A DNA stretch of 42,026 nucleotides from Pseudomonadales bacterium (GTDB lineage Bacteria; Pseudomonadota; Gammaproteobacteria; Pseudomonadales; Pseudohongiellaceae). The stretch lies in contig JANQSV010000347.1 of assembly GCA_028279115.1 (NCBI GenBank), forward strand, positions 1 through 42,026, given 5' to 3'. The position numbers and the translations under genes are program-made. Numbering within the stretch: position 1 is the first letter of the stretch; the number at the start of each line of letters is the position of its first letter. Shown here one piece after another: positions 1 to 9,163 of the stretch. The notes below the pieces were generated by a model. That model did no database searches. It was given only the letters and a program-made list of their open reading frames with translations, and was not told the DNA's origin.

Positions 1-936
1 GACGAAATCGTCTGGACCTTGCGCACCCAGGGTCAGACCAATCGCGCCTACGGCCCGCTCAAGCCCGACTACCGCATCGACCCGCGGGTAATCTCAACCG
101 AAGTCGGCGGGGCTTTCGGCAGCCTGGACGACGCCTTGCGCACCAATATCCCGCCCGAACTCGAAGTCCAGGGCGACAATTTCCGCCGCGCAGTGGTGGG
201 GGAACCGATTTCCCTCGAGGTTTACGCCAACGATCCCGACAATCTGCCCGCCCGCGCCGACCGCCCGATTCCAAGCGCGCCCGATCAAATTTACCGCACG
301 CCGTCTTCCATCGTGGTCGCATCCGGGCCGGGCGGGACGCGGGAGCTCTACTTCGCGGACGTCGAAGGCCTGATCTACCATCTTTCCTCGCCCATGGACT
401 GCGGCGGCGACGGCGTCCTCGGCGATGTCTGCAATGCGATCGAACCGGTCCCCTCGACGGGGATGTTCCAACTCGTCGATTGCAACCACTTTACGAATTT
501 CACCGCCAACCGCGGCCGCGCCAACGATTTCCACCAGCAGGTCTTCGGCAAGGAGTTCCAGGCCTACCAGGGCCCAAACGCGCCGGTGGTCGGCGTCGGC
601 GACGGTTTCCAGTTCCTGATGTATGCCGGCGCCAGCGAGGAAGGTCCGCCGCAGAATCCCGCGCTTATCCACCATGTCTGTTTCAGCATGAACAATTTCG
701 ATGTCGGCGACATACTCAATCAACTCACGGATTACGGGCTGAGTGCGCGCAGCGATCCGGCGGACACGCAGCCGCTGATGCATTGGGTCAGCATGCGCAT
801 GCCCGACCGGGGAGGATTTGAGACCGGCACGCCGGAAGTGTACTTTTCCGATCCGGACGGCATTTTCATACAATTGCAGGATCCGTCCTATTGCGGTGGC
901 GGTTATCTCGGAGAAGATTGTCCGCCACTGGACTGA
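1..936 (+). CDS. VOC (glyoxalase/dioxygenase-fold) family protein, 5'-truncated by window edge
   Basis: Frame open from base 1 (DEIVWTLRTQ...) to stop at 936; motifs such as LIHHVCFSMNNFDV and GTPEVYFSDPDGIFIQLQDPSY typical of VOC domains. Confidence 0.75.
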   Translation, partial: DEIVWTLRTQGQTNRAYGPLKPDYRIDPRVISTEVGGAFGSLDDALRTNIPPELEVQGDNFRRAVVGEPISLEVYANDPDNLPARADRPIPSAPDQIYRTPSSIVVASGPGGTRELYFADVEGLIYHLSSPMDCGGDGVLGDVCNAIEPVPSTGMFQLVDCNHFTNFTANRGRANDFHQQVFGKEFQAYQGPNAPVVGVGDGFQFLMYAGASEEGPPQNPALIHHVCFSMNNFDVGDILNQLTDYGLSARSDPADTQPLMHWVSMRMPDRGGFETGTPEVYFSDPDGIFIQLQDPSYCGGGYLGEDCPPLD

Positions 937-976
937 TCAAGAATGCGTCTTTGAATCTATAACTTAAGGAAACGAC

Positions 977-1993
977 ATGGAATACAGATACGTTGGCCGG
1001 AGCGGCCTGCGGGTGACGCCCATTTGCATGGGCACAATGAGTTTCGGAACCTGGAGCGACAAGGCCGAGTCATTTCGAATTCTCGACAAGTCCTTTGACA
1101 GGGGGATCAACTTTTTCGATACGGCGGAAACCTATCCGGTGCCGCCGACGGCCGAACTCGCCGGCCGCACCGAAGAGATATTCGGCGAGTGGCTGAAGCG
1201 GAAGCCGCGGGACGCCGTGATCGTCGCCACCAAGGTCGCCGGCGCGGCGGGCGGCTGGTTCGTGCCGCCGATCCGTCACGGCCTGACCGCCGTCGACCGC
1301 CATCACATCGAATGCGCCGTGGAGGGCAGCCTGCGCCGCATGGGCGTCGATTACATCGATCTCTACCAGGTGCATTGGCCCGACCCCATCGTGCCGATGG
1401 AAGAATCCATGGCCGCTCTCGACCGCCTCGTCGATTCGGGCAAGGTGCGCTACCTGGGCACATCGAACGAAACGAGTTACGGCTTGACCAAAAGCAACAT
1501 GATCGCCGAATACGAAGGCCTCGCCCGATTCGAATCGATCCAGAACAACTTTTCGCTGCTGCATCGCCGTTTTCTCGACGAACTGGCCCAGGTCTGCCGC
1601 AACGAGAAGATCTCGCTGCTGCCTTATTCGCCGATCGGCGGCGGCGTGCTCAGCGGCAAATACAACGACGGCAAGTCGCCGCCGAACACGCGATTCGGCG
1701 ATTATCAGAGCAGTAATCCGCGCCAGCAGGCGATGGCGCGGCGCTTCGTCAACGAGGGCACGCTGGCCTCGACCGCGAAATACGTCGAGATCGCCCGGCA
1801 GGCGGGCATGTCGCCGGTGACGCTGGCGACGCGCTGGAGCATGGAGTTCGACTTCGTCGCGTCCACGATCATCGGCGCGCGCGCCGCGGATCAGCTGGAC
1901 GAATCCCTGGCGGCCCTCGACATCGAACTCTCGACCGAAGTCAAAGCCGCCTGCGATGAAGTGCACAAGCAATTTCCATACCCTATGGGGTAA
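977..1993 (+). CDS. aldo/keto reductase
   Basis: MEYRYVGRSGLRVTPICMGTMSFG, FFDTAETYP, DYIDLYQVHWPDP, GTSNETSYGL: canonical AKR motifs. Confidence 0.93.
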   Translation: MEYRYVGRSGLRVTPICMGTMSFGTWSDKAESFRILDKSFDRGINFFDTAETYPVPPTAELAGRTEEIFGEWLKRKPRDAVIVATKVAGAAGGWFVPPIRHGLTAVDRHHIECAVEGSLRRMGVDYIDLYQVHWPDPIVPMEESMAALDRLVDSGKVRYLGTSNETSYGLTKSNMIAEYEGLARFESIQNNFSLLHRRFLDELAQVCRNEKISLLPYSPIGGGVLSGKYNDGKSPPNTRFGDYQSSNPRQQAMARRFVNEGTLASTAKYVEIARQAGMSPVTLATRWSMEFDFVASTIIGARAADQLDESLAALDIELSTEVKAACDEVHKQFPYPMG

Positions 1994-2004
1994 AGTCAGA
2001 GTGA

Positions 2005-2253
2005 GTCGCCGTCGGCCTGGGGCGCATGCAGCGGGTGTGCGAGGGTGGGGCCCGGTTGGCATAGCCGATAAGAAGCGCAGCTTCTTGAGGGTCGAATGAG
2101 GTGGTCCTGATTCGCAGGACAGTCCGAAGGCCGTGCCGCCGCCGCGACCCTCCGATGCGCCGAGGCGCTCGACCTAGCGGAACCGATCCACCAGTACCGG
2201 GACGACCAAACGAACCGAGCAATCGTTATCGGTTGCCACTTCTGCGAAGTGGC
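2005..2253. repeat. Intergenic mosaic of palindromic repeat units (family A copy 2005-2034; family B hairpin 2070-2086; hairpins 2104-2120 and 2235-2253)
   Basis: GTCGCCGTCGGCCTGGGGCGCATGCAGCGG matches 4884-4913 in reverse complement (28/30); AAGAAGC-GCA-GCTTCTT; GTCCTG-ATTCG-CAGGAC; GCCACTTC-TGC-GAAGTGGC. Confidence 0.7.
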
Positions 2254-2499
2254 GCTTGATTGACGCGCCAGAGACACGAACCCGCTTGACAACCACAAAT
2301 CACTTTGGTTGGCGTTCTGCCTTGCAAACGATGTGCATTGCCCGGAAGCCGAGTTGCTCGCTCAATACAACAGCTCTTGAATGGGGTGGATTAGCTTCTC
2401 GACCCGGCGAATAGGCGAGAATTTCACGTTATGCGTGTCATTTGCAACGACTCGGCACCACTTTGCCGGAAACATATTGCAAACGAAGACAAACGCACA

Positions 2500-3189
2500 A
2501 TGAAGCATCATCATATTATATTCGCGGCAACCGCCGCAAAACGGGCCTTACGGCTATCGCCTTTTGCATTAGTGGCGGCAGCATTGCTTTCTATAGCAGT
2601 ATCAACATTCAGCCAAAACAGGTATACATTTTTTCCCACTTCGCCTGACTCATACCACAATACCAGTGGTTGGAATTACTGTGTTCAAACCGCTGTTAAA
2701 CAAGCTAATTAAGCAGTACAGGCAATCGAATCATGGAGAGTGGGCGCACTTAATAACGCGTATCATAATATGAGCATCATTGACACTGTTGCAGATAATT
2801 TTGAAAATAATTTACTTGAGACAATTGAAGATATTGACATGCTACCCACAAGCCTTAGAGAATTAAGAAGAGTCTCAGCTTGGATTGTAGGAGAAACATT
2901 GCTCAAAGCAATCTGGGATACCGTAAAAGATTACAATCCAAAAACAGTCGAAGCAAACATAAATAGCAACTTCGATAATATGTTGGCAAGGCGGGATATC
3001 ACTCTGAAAGACCAAACCCTATTATGCAGTCAATCACACAATGACTATATGCGCGATCTAGACGCGAGACATGGAACGAGTGAACAATATGATGTTACCT
3101 ACGGTTTTGAAATTCATCCTCGCGATATTTGGCTATTCGTTCCGACAAGAATTGTCAGGACCAAGACATGGGGTTATCATGTCAACTGA
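2500..3189 (+). pseudogene. Small secreted/membrane hypothetical protein interrupted by in-frame TAA (2710-2712)
   Basis: ORFs 2431-2712 and 2740-3189 share one frame, separated only by TAA and a sense stretch (AVQAIESWR); N-terminus has a hydrophobic signal-like segment (LSPFALVAAALLSIAVSTFS). Confidence 0.55.
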
Positions 3190-3219
3190 TCGGATTACAT
3201 ATATAGAGGAGATGCCAGC

Positions 3220-4428
3220 ATGAAACTTGACAATACGAATCTCAAGGCAAAATTACTAGCGACGCTCCCTGTTATTGTTTTGATAGCCGCCGCAGTACTC
3301 ATGCGGGAAGGTTTCGAACCTGCCAGAAACGCCGATTCGATCGGCAATCGGGAAATCCCGGCACCTGAAACAACGGATTTGAGAAACAGCCCTCTCGCTC
3401 CACAAAATACGCTGACTGTTGAGGAAAACGTCCAATTGGTCGAACTTCAGCAAAGATACAGCTTCGATGAATTGAAGGATTATTTCAATCCGCCAACATA
3501 CGACGAGCGAGAATCAACCTTTTCGGAAATTCTTCTAAATCCCTACGATAACGCCAACTTTCAATTTGATCTGGATTGGGCTGAATTCATATACAATCTA
3601 GATCTAAGCTCGGAAGATATCCGGCTTGTAAGGGATGTTTGGGTTGAATCGAGGGCCAGATTCTTCGAACTGGCCATAGCCGGGGGAAACGGCACACTTG
3701 ATGAAACAGTGACAAGCCTCGGCGAAGCGCAAGAAGAAGTTAACAACCGGCTTTATTCAAGACTCCGCGAAATTCTGTCGCCGGAACAAATGACTGCATT
3801 CCTGGATCACGAGAAACGCCTGCGCACCGAAAAACTCGCGGATCTCTACGTATTCCAGGAAGAACTTGTCGACATGGGATATTCCAACCTGATTTCGGCC
3901 GCGCAAGAAAACGACTTGCCCACCGTGCAAGCCTATCTGGCTTCCGGGGCCGATCCAAACCGTTTAACCTCGGACGGAGGAAGCGCATTGCGTCAAGCCG
4001 CATCCAACAACAACCCGGAAATGGTGCGGGCACTGATCAACGCGGGCGCGGATGTCAATCTGACCATGCCCGGAAACCATAGCGCGATGACGGACGCGGT
4101 AATGTACGGCAGTACGGACGCGGCGCGGGTGCTTCTCGAACACGGAGCCGATCCGAACTATCGAACCGACCCGGAAAATCCATTCAGCGGCATGCTGACG
4201 AATGCCGCGCGGAACGGACATACTGAAATGGTGCGCCTGTTGCTGGACGCGGGCGCGGATGCCACTGGCGTAGTTGGAGAATTCGCGCTTGAGGATGCTA
4301 TTGAATTCGACGACCGTGAAATGGAGCGGATGCTGATTGACGCCGGCGCGAACGCAAACGCACCTCGAGTCAACGAAAGACGAAGCCTATTCGACTTGGG
4401 GCGCAGACCGGGATTGATAGACGACTGA
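3220..4428 (+). CDS. Membrane-anchored ankyrin-repeat protein
   Basis: N-terminal TM (LLATLPVIVLIAAAVLM); repeated ankyrin motifs: NPEMVRALINAGADVNLT, STDAARVLLEHGADPNYRT, HTEMVRLLLDAGADAT. Confidence 0.9.
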   Translation: MKLDNTNLKAKLLATLPVIVLIAAAVLMREGFEPARNADSIGNREIPAPETTDLRNSPLAPQNTLTVEENVQLVELQQRYSFDELKDYFNPPTYDERESTFSEILLNPYDNANFQFDLDWAEFIYNLDLSSEDIRLVRDVWVESRARFFELAIAGGNGTLDETVTSLGEAQEEVNNRLYSRLREILSPEQMTAFLDHEKRLRTEKLADLYVFQEELVDMGYSNLISAAQENDLPTVQAYLASGADPNRLTSDGGSALRQAASNNNPEMVRALINAGADVNLTMPGNHSAMTDAVMYGSTDAARVLLEHGADPNYRTDPENPFSGMLTNAARNGHTEMVRLLLDAGADATGVVGEFALEDAIEFDDREMERMLIDAGANANAPRVNERRSLFDLGRRPGLIDD

Positions 4429-4456
4429 CAAACCGCAAGCGCGCAAGCAATAATTG

Positions 4457-4480
4457 GGGAGTCTTCGGACTCCCTTTTTT
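4457..4480 (+). terminator. Rho-independent terminator
   Basis: GGGAGTC-TTCG-GACTCCC perfect stem with TTCG tetraloop followed by TTTTTT, 29 nt after ankyrin gene stop. Confidence 0.92.
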
Positions 4481-4846
4481 GCGCTACAAACAACCATAAA
4501 CAGCAACTACCGATGAAAAGTCAAAGTCAAAAGTTGAAAACCGCCCTCGCCGGGCAGGGAACAGGTTATTAAGTAGATGCGATATAAAGCAGAATAGTGG
4601 TCTCCACGCCTGACGGCGCGGACCCTCCGCGATTCGGCTTGACATCGCGGAGAGATCACAGACAACACAAGACAGCGTGCCGCAGAGAGACCAGAGCCCG
4701 GAGAGATCGACGAACCGAAACGCCAGCAAAGACTGGCATATAATGGCAAAAAAGGGGCTTGCATCGAATAGTTGGCGCGAAGGCGGTTGACCCGATCACG
4801 GGTTGGGCATGCCCAGCTCCTACAGTTTCATGCGGTTCGGTCGTAG

Positions 4847-4926
4847 GGGCGAGGCATGCCTCGCCCGCCTGGATTCACGACGTCCGCTGCATGCGCCCCA
4901 GGCTGGCGGCGACGGATCGAAGCCAC
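4847..4926. repeat. Palindrome plus family A repeat copy upstream of the ATP-grasp gene
   Basis: GGGCGAGGCATGCCTCGCCC is a perfect 20-bp palindrome (4847-4866); GGCGACGGATCGAAGCCAC (4908-4926) is identical to 16956-16974. Confidence 0.75.
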
Positions 4927-4962
4927 TGACGTTGCGGCAGGTATGAACTGAAGGAGTTTTCC

Positions 4963-6402
4963 TTGCAGATCGACTGGCAGACATATGATCCCGGAGCCTT
5001 TCACGATGAAATGATCGAGCGGCCGGGCGCGCCCCGGCCGACGGCGCGGCAACTTGCCGCCTACCTGGAGTCACTCGACCGCAAGGATCTCGACGAAAAG
5101 AAGCTGGCCTCCCGGCTCGCCATCAAGACCATGGGCATTTCCTTCACGGTCTACAGCGACGGCCAGAATATCGACCGGGAGTGGCCCTTCGATCTCATAC
5201 CGCGGGTGATTCCGGCCCCGGAGTGGGAAACGACCCGCCGCGGCCTGGAACAGCGCGTGCGCGCGTTGAACTGTTTCATCAACGATGTCTACAACGGGCA
5301 GAAGGTCTTCAAGGACAAGATCATCGACCCGGAACTGATCCTCGATTCGGTCAATTTCCGGCCCCAATGCCTCGGCATCGAGCCGCGTTACGGCGTCTGG
5401 GCGCATATCTGCGGCACCGACCTGATCCGCGACGAGCATGGCCGCTTCATGGTGCTCGAAGACAACTTGCGGGTGCCTTCGGGCGTGTCCTACATGCTCG
5501 AGAACCGCCGCGTCACCAAACGCGTCTTTCCCGAATTGTTCGAGAATTACGACATCCAGCCCGTGACCGAATACCCGCAGGAACTGTTCGACATGCTTGC
5601 TTCGCTGTCGCCGCGCCGGCAGGCTTTTCCCGAAATCGTGGTGCTGACGCCGGGAATTTACAATTCCGCCTATTTCGAACATTCGTATCTCGCCCAGCGC
5701 ATGGGCGCAGAACTCGTCGAAGGCAGCGATCTGGTCGTCGAGAACGACCGCGTCCACATGCGCAACATCGGCGGCCTGTCCCAGGTCGACGTGATCTATC
5801 GGCGCATCGACGACATGTTCCTCGACCCGGCCGTGTTCAATCCCGAATCGATGCTCGGCGTGCCCGGCCTGTTCAAGGCCTGGGTCAAGGGCAACGTCTC
5901 TCTCGCGAACGCGCCGGGGGCGGGCGTGGCCGACGACAAGATCGTTTATACCTATGTGCCCGAATTCATCAAGTATTACCTCGACGAGGATCCGATTCTG
6001 CCCAATGTGCCGAGTTACCGCTGTTTCAAGGACAAGGAAAGACAGCACGTGCTCGCCAACCTCGACAAGCTCGTCGTCAAGCCCGCCAACGAATCGGGCG
6101 GCTACGGCATGTTGATGGGTCCCCAGGCCAGTGCGGCCGAACGCGAGGAGTTCGCGCGGCGGATCAAGGACAATCCGCGCAATTATCTCGGCCAGCCGCT
6201 GATTTCGCTTTCCACGGTGCCGATTCTCGGCGAGAAAGCCGCGGAACCGCGGCATGTCGATCTGCGCCCGTTTATTTTGCAGGCGGCGGACAGCTATGTG
6301 ACTCCCGGCGGCCTGACCCGGGTGGCGCTGGTGAAAGGCAGCTATGTGGTCAACTCCTCCCAGGGCGGCGGCAGCAAGGACACCTGGGTGGTAATGGGCT
6401 AG
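4963..6402 (+). CDS. Circularly permuted type 2 ATP-grasp protein (DUF404/DUF407-like)
   Basis: TTG start after AAGGAG; GIEPRYGVWAHICGTDLIRDEHGRFMVLEDNLRVPSGVSYMLENR, VVLTPGIYNSAYFEHSYLAQRMGAELVEGSDL, KPANESGGYGMLMGP. Confidence 0.93.
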   Translation: MQIDWQTYDPGAFHDEMIERPGAPRPTARQLAAYLESLDRKDLDEKKLASRLAIKTMGISFTVYSDGQNIDREWPFDLIPRVIPAPEWETTRRGLEQRVRALNCFINDVYNGQKVFKDKIIDPELILDSVNFRPQCLGIEPRYGVWAHICGTDLIRDEHGRFMVLEDNLRVPSGVSYMLENRRVTKRVFPELFENYDIQPVTEYPQELFDMLASLSPRRQAFPEIVVLTPGIYNSAYFEHSYLAQRMGAELVEGSDLVVENDRVHMRNIGGLSQVDVIYRRIDDMFLDPAVFNPESMLGVPGLFKAWVKGNVSLANAPGAGVADDKIVYTYVPEFIKYYLDEDPILPNVPSYRCFKDKERQHVLANLDKLVVKPANESGGYGMLMGPQASAAEREEFARRIKDNPRNYLGQPLISLSTVPILGEKAAEPRHVDLRPFILQAADSYVTPGGLTRVALVKGSYVVNSSQGGGSKDTWVVMG

Positions 6403-6406
6403 GGCG

Positions 6407-7354
6407 ATGCTTTCAAGGGTAGCGGAACGGATTTACTGGCAGGCGCGCTATCTGGAGCGGGTGGAAAATACCGCGCGCCTGCTCAACGTGTTCTCGAACC
6501 TGCTGCTCGACCTGCCGGGACGAACCAAGCTCGGCTGGCGGGCCCTGGTGCGCATTACCGGCACCACGGAACTGTTCGCCACGCGCTACAACATCGCCAC
6601 GGAAAGCAATCTGGCGCAATTCCTCATCGCCGACGATTGCGACGCATCGATTTGCGGCATGTTGTCGATGGCGCGGGAAAACGCCCGCACGACCCGTGAA
6701 GTCATGCCCACCGAAACCTTCGAACGCATCAACGATTTGTACTATTACACCCGGTCCGCCGCCGGCAGCGCCGCGGTCCGCAGCGCGCGCAACGAGATGC
6801 TCGAACACATGATCGAAAGCGTCCAGCAGATTTTCGGCATGCTGGCGGGCGCCATGAGCCGGGACTCCGGTTACGCCTTCGTGCGCATGGGCCGGGCGCT
6901 CGAACGCGCGGACATGGTGACGCGCATCGTCGACGTCGGCGCCCGCAAATTGTTCACGCATCCGGGCAAGGGCTCGGTCGCGCCGAGATTTCCCGAACCC
7001 TATGAAGGCATTCTCTGGATGAGTGTGCTGCGTTCGCAAAGCGCTTACCAGATGTATCGACAGCATGTGCGCCGGCGCGTCAACGGCGAGGACGTGGTTC
7101 GCTTTCTCTTGCGGGACGAGGAGTTTCCCCGGGCGGCAATTCATAATCTGACCACGATCAGCAAGGTCTTGTCGAAATTGCCGAAGAACGACGAGGCCGC
7201 CGCCCTGGTCGATGAAGCGCGTCGGCACGTGATGCAATCCCAGGTGGCCGACCTGATCGAAGAAGGGCTGACAGACTATATCGACCGGCTCCAGATCAAG
7301 TTCGCCGCGATCCACAACGCCATCACGCAAACCTGGTTCTCGCCACGGTGCTGA
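6407..7354 (+). CDS. alpha-E domain-containing protein (DUF403-like)
   Basis: MLSRVAERIYWQARYLERVENTARLLNVFSNLLLDLP; 4 bp after the ATP-grasp gene, its usual partner. Confidence 0.92.
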   Translation: MLSRVAERIYWQARYLERVENTARLLNVFSNLLLDLPGRTKLGWRALVRITGTTELFATRYNIATESNLAQFLIADDCDASICGMLSMARENARTTREVMPTETFERINDLYYYTRSAAGSAAVRSARNEMLEHMIESVQQIFGMLAGAMSRDSGYAFVRMGRALERADMVTRIVDVGARKLFTHPGKGSVAPRFPEPYEGILWMSVLRSQSAYQMYRQHVRRRVNGEDVVRFLLRDEEFPRAAIHNLTTISKVLSKLPKNDEAAALVDEARRHVMQSQVADLIEEGLTDYIDRLQIKFAAIHNAITQTWFSPRC

Positions 7355-7424
7355 GTTTTCACCATTCTTGCGCCGCAGGGAAGCTCGGACTTGATCGGAG
7401 CTTCCCTGAAGCGGGAATCCGGAC

Positions 7425-8489
7425 ATGATCGATTTCGAATGCGGTTGCGGCCAGACGCTGTTCTTCGAGAACACCACCTGCCTGAGGTGCGGCGGCCGGC
7501 TCGGTTACGATCCGCGGTCGCGCCGGATGCTGCGCCTGAGCACGGCGGTGGAACCGGGGTCGCAAAAAGAAGCACCGCAAAGCGAAGCCGGCCCCCTGTG
7601 CCGCAACGGTGTCGATTTCGGCGTCTGCAACTGGATCGCGGGCGATGCCGGCAAGGAGTTCTGCCTTTCCTGCAGCCTGAACCAGACAATCCCCAACCTC
7701 GTCGACAGCGACCGCCTGCATTGGTGGAAACAACTCGAACACGCCAAGCGGCGCCTGATCTTCGGACTTCTGCAATTGAACCTGCCCGTAACCGGCAAGC
7801 ACGAATCCGAAGACGGGCTCGCCTTCCGCTTCATCGAAGACAGGCGCTCCAATCCCAATGTGGCCGAAGAACACGTCTATACCGGCCATAGCGAGGGAGT
7901 GGTGACCATAAACGTGACGGAAGCCGACGATATGCGGCGCGAAATGGCGCGCCGGCATGCCGGCGAGTTGTATCGCACGCTGCTCGGGCATTTCCGGCAC
8001 GAAAGCGGGCATTATTATTTCTCTCTGCTGATCGATAGCGGACAGCTTCTCGCGCGGCTTCGAAATCTGTTTGGCGACGAGAGGCGGGATTATGACGCCG
8101 CGCTTGAGCGCTACTATTCAGGACCCCGGATACGCGACCCGAACTTCATCAGCGCCTACGCCCAGTCGCATCCGCTTGAGGACTGGGCCGAAATCTGGGC
8201 GCATTACCTGCACATGACCGACACTCTCGAGACGGCGGGATTCTACGGCCTGCCCCAGGGCTCGTATCGCTTCGACAGTCTTGAGGAGCTGCTGCAAAAA
8301 TGGTCGAAACTGACGATTCTGCTCAATTCGCTGAATCGCAGCATGGGGCTGGAAGACGCTTATCCCTTTGTGCTTTCGGAAGCGACTATCGGGAAGCTTC
8401 AATTTGTTCATGAACTGGTCGTTCATGGCCCGGGTTGTCCCAGTTCGCCGCCCAGCTCAGGGGCGGCATCTGCCGGAACGCGTTCTTGA
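7425..8489 (+). CDS. Putative zinc-ribbon/zinc-binding metallopeptidase (DUF2248-like)
   Basis: N-terminal CGCGQTLFFENTTCLRCGGRLGYD zinc ribbon; FRHESGHYYF (HExxH); DWAEIWAHYLHMTDTLETA. Confidence 0.9.
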   Translation: MIDFECGCGQTLFFENTTCLRCGGRLGYDPRSRRMLRLSTAVEPGSQKEAPQSEAGPLCRNGVDFGVCNWIAGDAGKEFCLSCSLNQTIPNLVDSDRLHWWKQLEHAKRRLIFGLLQLNLPVTGKHESEDGLAFRFIEDRRSNPNVAEEHVYTGHSEGVVTINVTEADDMRREMARRHAGELYRTLLGHFRHESGHYYFSLLIDSGQLLARLRNLFGDERRDYDAALERYYSGPRIRDPNFISAYAQSHPLEDWAEIWAHYLHMTDTLETAGFYGLPQGSYRFDSLEELLQKWSKLTILLNSLNRSMGLEDAYPFVLSEATIGKLQFVHELVVHGPGCPSSPPSSGAASAGTRS

Positions 8490-9162
8490 GGGCATTGTCC
8501 CAGCCCTGGCGCAGGTCGCGCAGAAAATCGCTTTCGGGCTCGAAACGGTGATGATGGTCGAGCGACAGGCTGTCCTTGCGATAGAGCAGCAACTCGATCG
8601 GCGGTCCCACGCCGCGATTGCTCTTCATGGTGGAATCCATCGAAATCAGCAGGCATTGCGCCGCCGTGGCCAGATCGAGCGCGGGATTCAGAATGCGGTC
8701 GAGGATCGGTTTGCCGTACTTGCTTTCGCCGATCTGCAGATAGGGCGTGTCCTTTGAAGTGGTGATGTGATTGCCTTCCGGGTAGACCAGAATGACGCGG
8801 TGCTTCCCGCCCCTGATCTGCCCGCCGAGAATGAAACTCGCTTCGAAGTTGACCCCCTCGGTCTTGCGCCTTTCCTGCTGTTCGAGGCTGACGTCGCCGA
8901 GATAATCCGCCGCCTCGGTGACGCTGTTCACGCTGTCGAGCGTGATGCCGGCGCCCTTGCGGATATCGGCCTTGAGTTTTGCCATGACGCCTTGGCTGGT
9001 CGCCAGATTGCCGGCGCTCAGGATGACGAATTGCCTTTCGCCCTTGACGCCGTGGCAGAACATCTTGCTATAGGTGGAAACCTGGTCGATGCCCGCGTGG
9101 GTCAGCGAATCGGAGCAGAATGCCATTCCGGAGTCCAGCGAAACGGCGACACAATAAGTCAT
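8386..9162 (-). CDS. Proteasome-type protease, Anbu/BPH family
   Basis: MTYCVAVSLDSGMAFCSDSLTHAGIDQVSTYSKMF; Ntn-hydrolase fold signature; neighbourhood with ATP-grasp/alpha-E genes. Confidence 0.92.
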   Translation of the reverse strand: MTYCVAVSLDSGMAFCSDSLTHAGIDQVSTYSKMFCHGVKGERQFVILSAGNLATSQGVMAKLKADIRKGAGITLDSVNSVTEAADYLGDVSLEQQERRKTEGVNFEASFILGGQIRGGKHRVILVYPEGNHITTSKDTPYLQIGESKYGKPILDRILNPALDLATAAQCLLISMDSTMKSNRGVGPPIELLLYRKDSLSLDHHHRFEPESDFLRDLRQGWDNALKNAFRQMPPLSWAANWDNPGHERPVHEQIEASR

Positions 9163-9163
9163 G

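Noticed and set aside
4739-4744. TATAAT as a promoter for the ATP-grasp gene
   Set aside because: No acceptable -35 at 16-18 bp and over 200 bp from the start; isolated match
4484-5074. Minus-strand ORFs of 74-85 aa between the ankyrin and ATP-grasp genes
   Set aside because: Overlap palindromic repeats and each other; no recognisable motif or convincing ribosome-binding context
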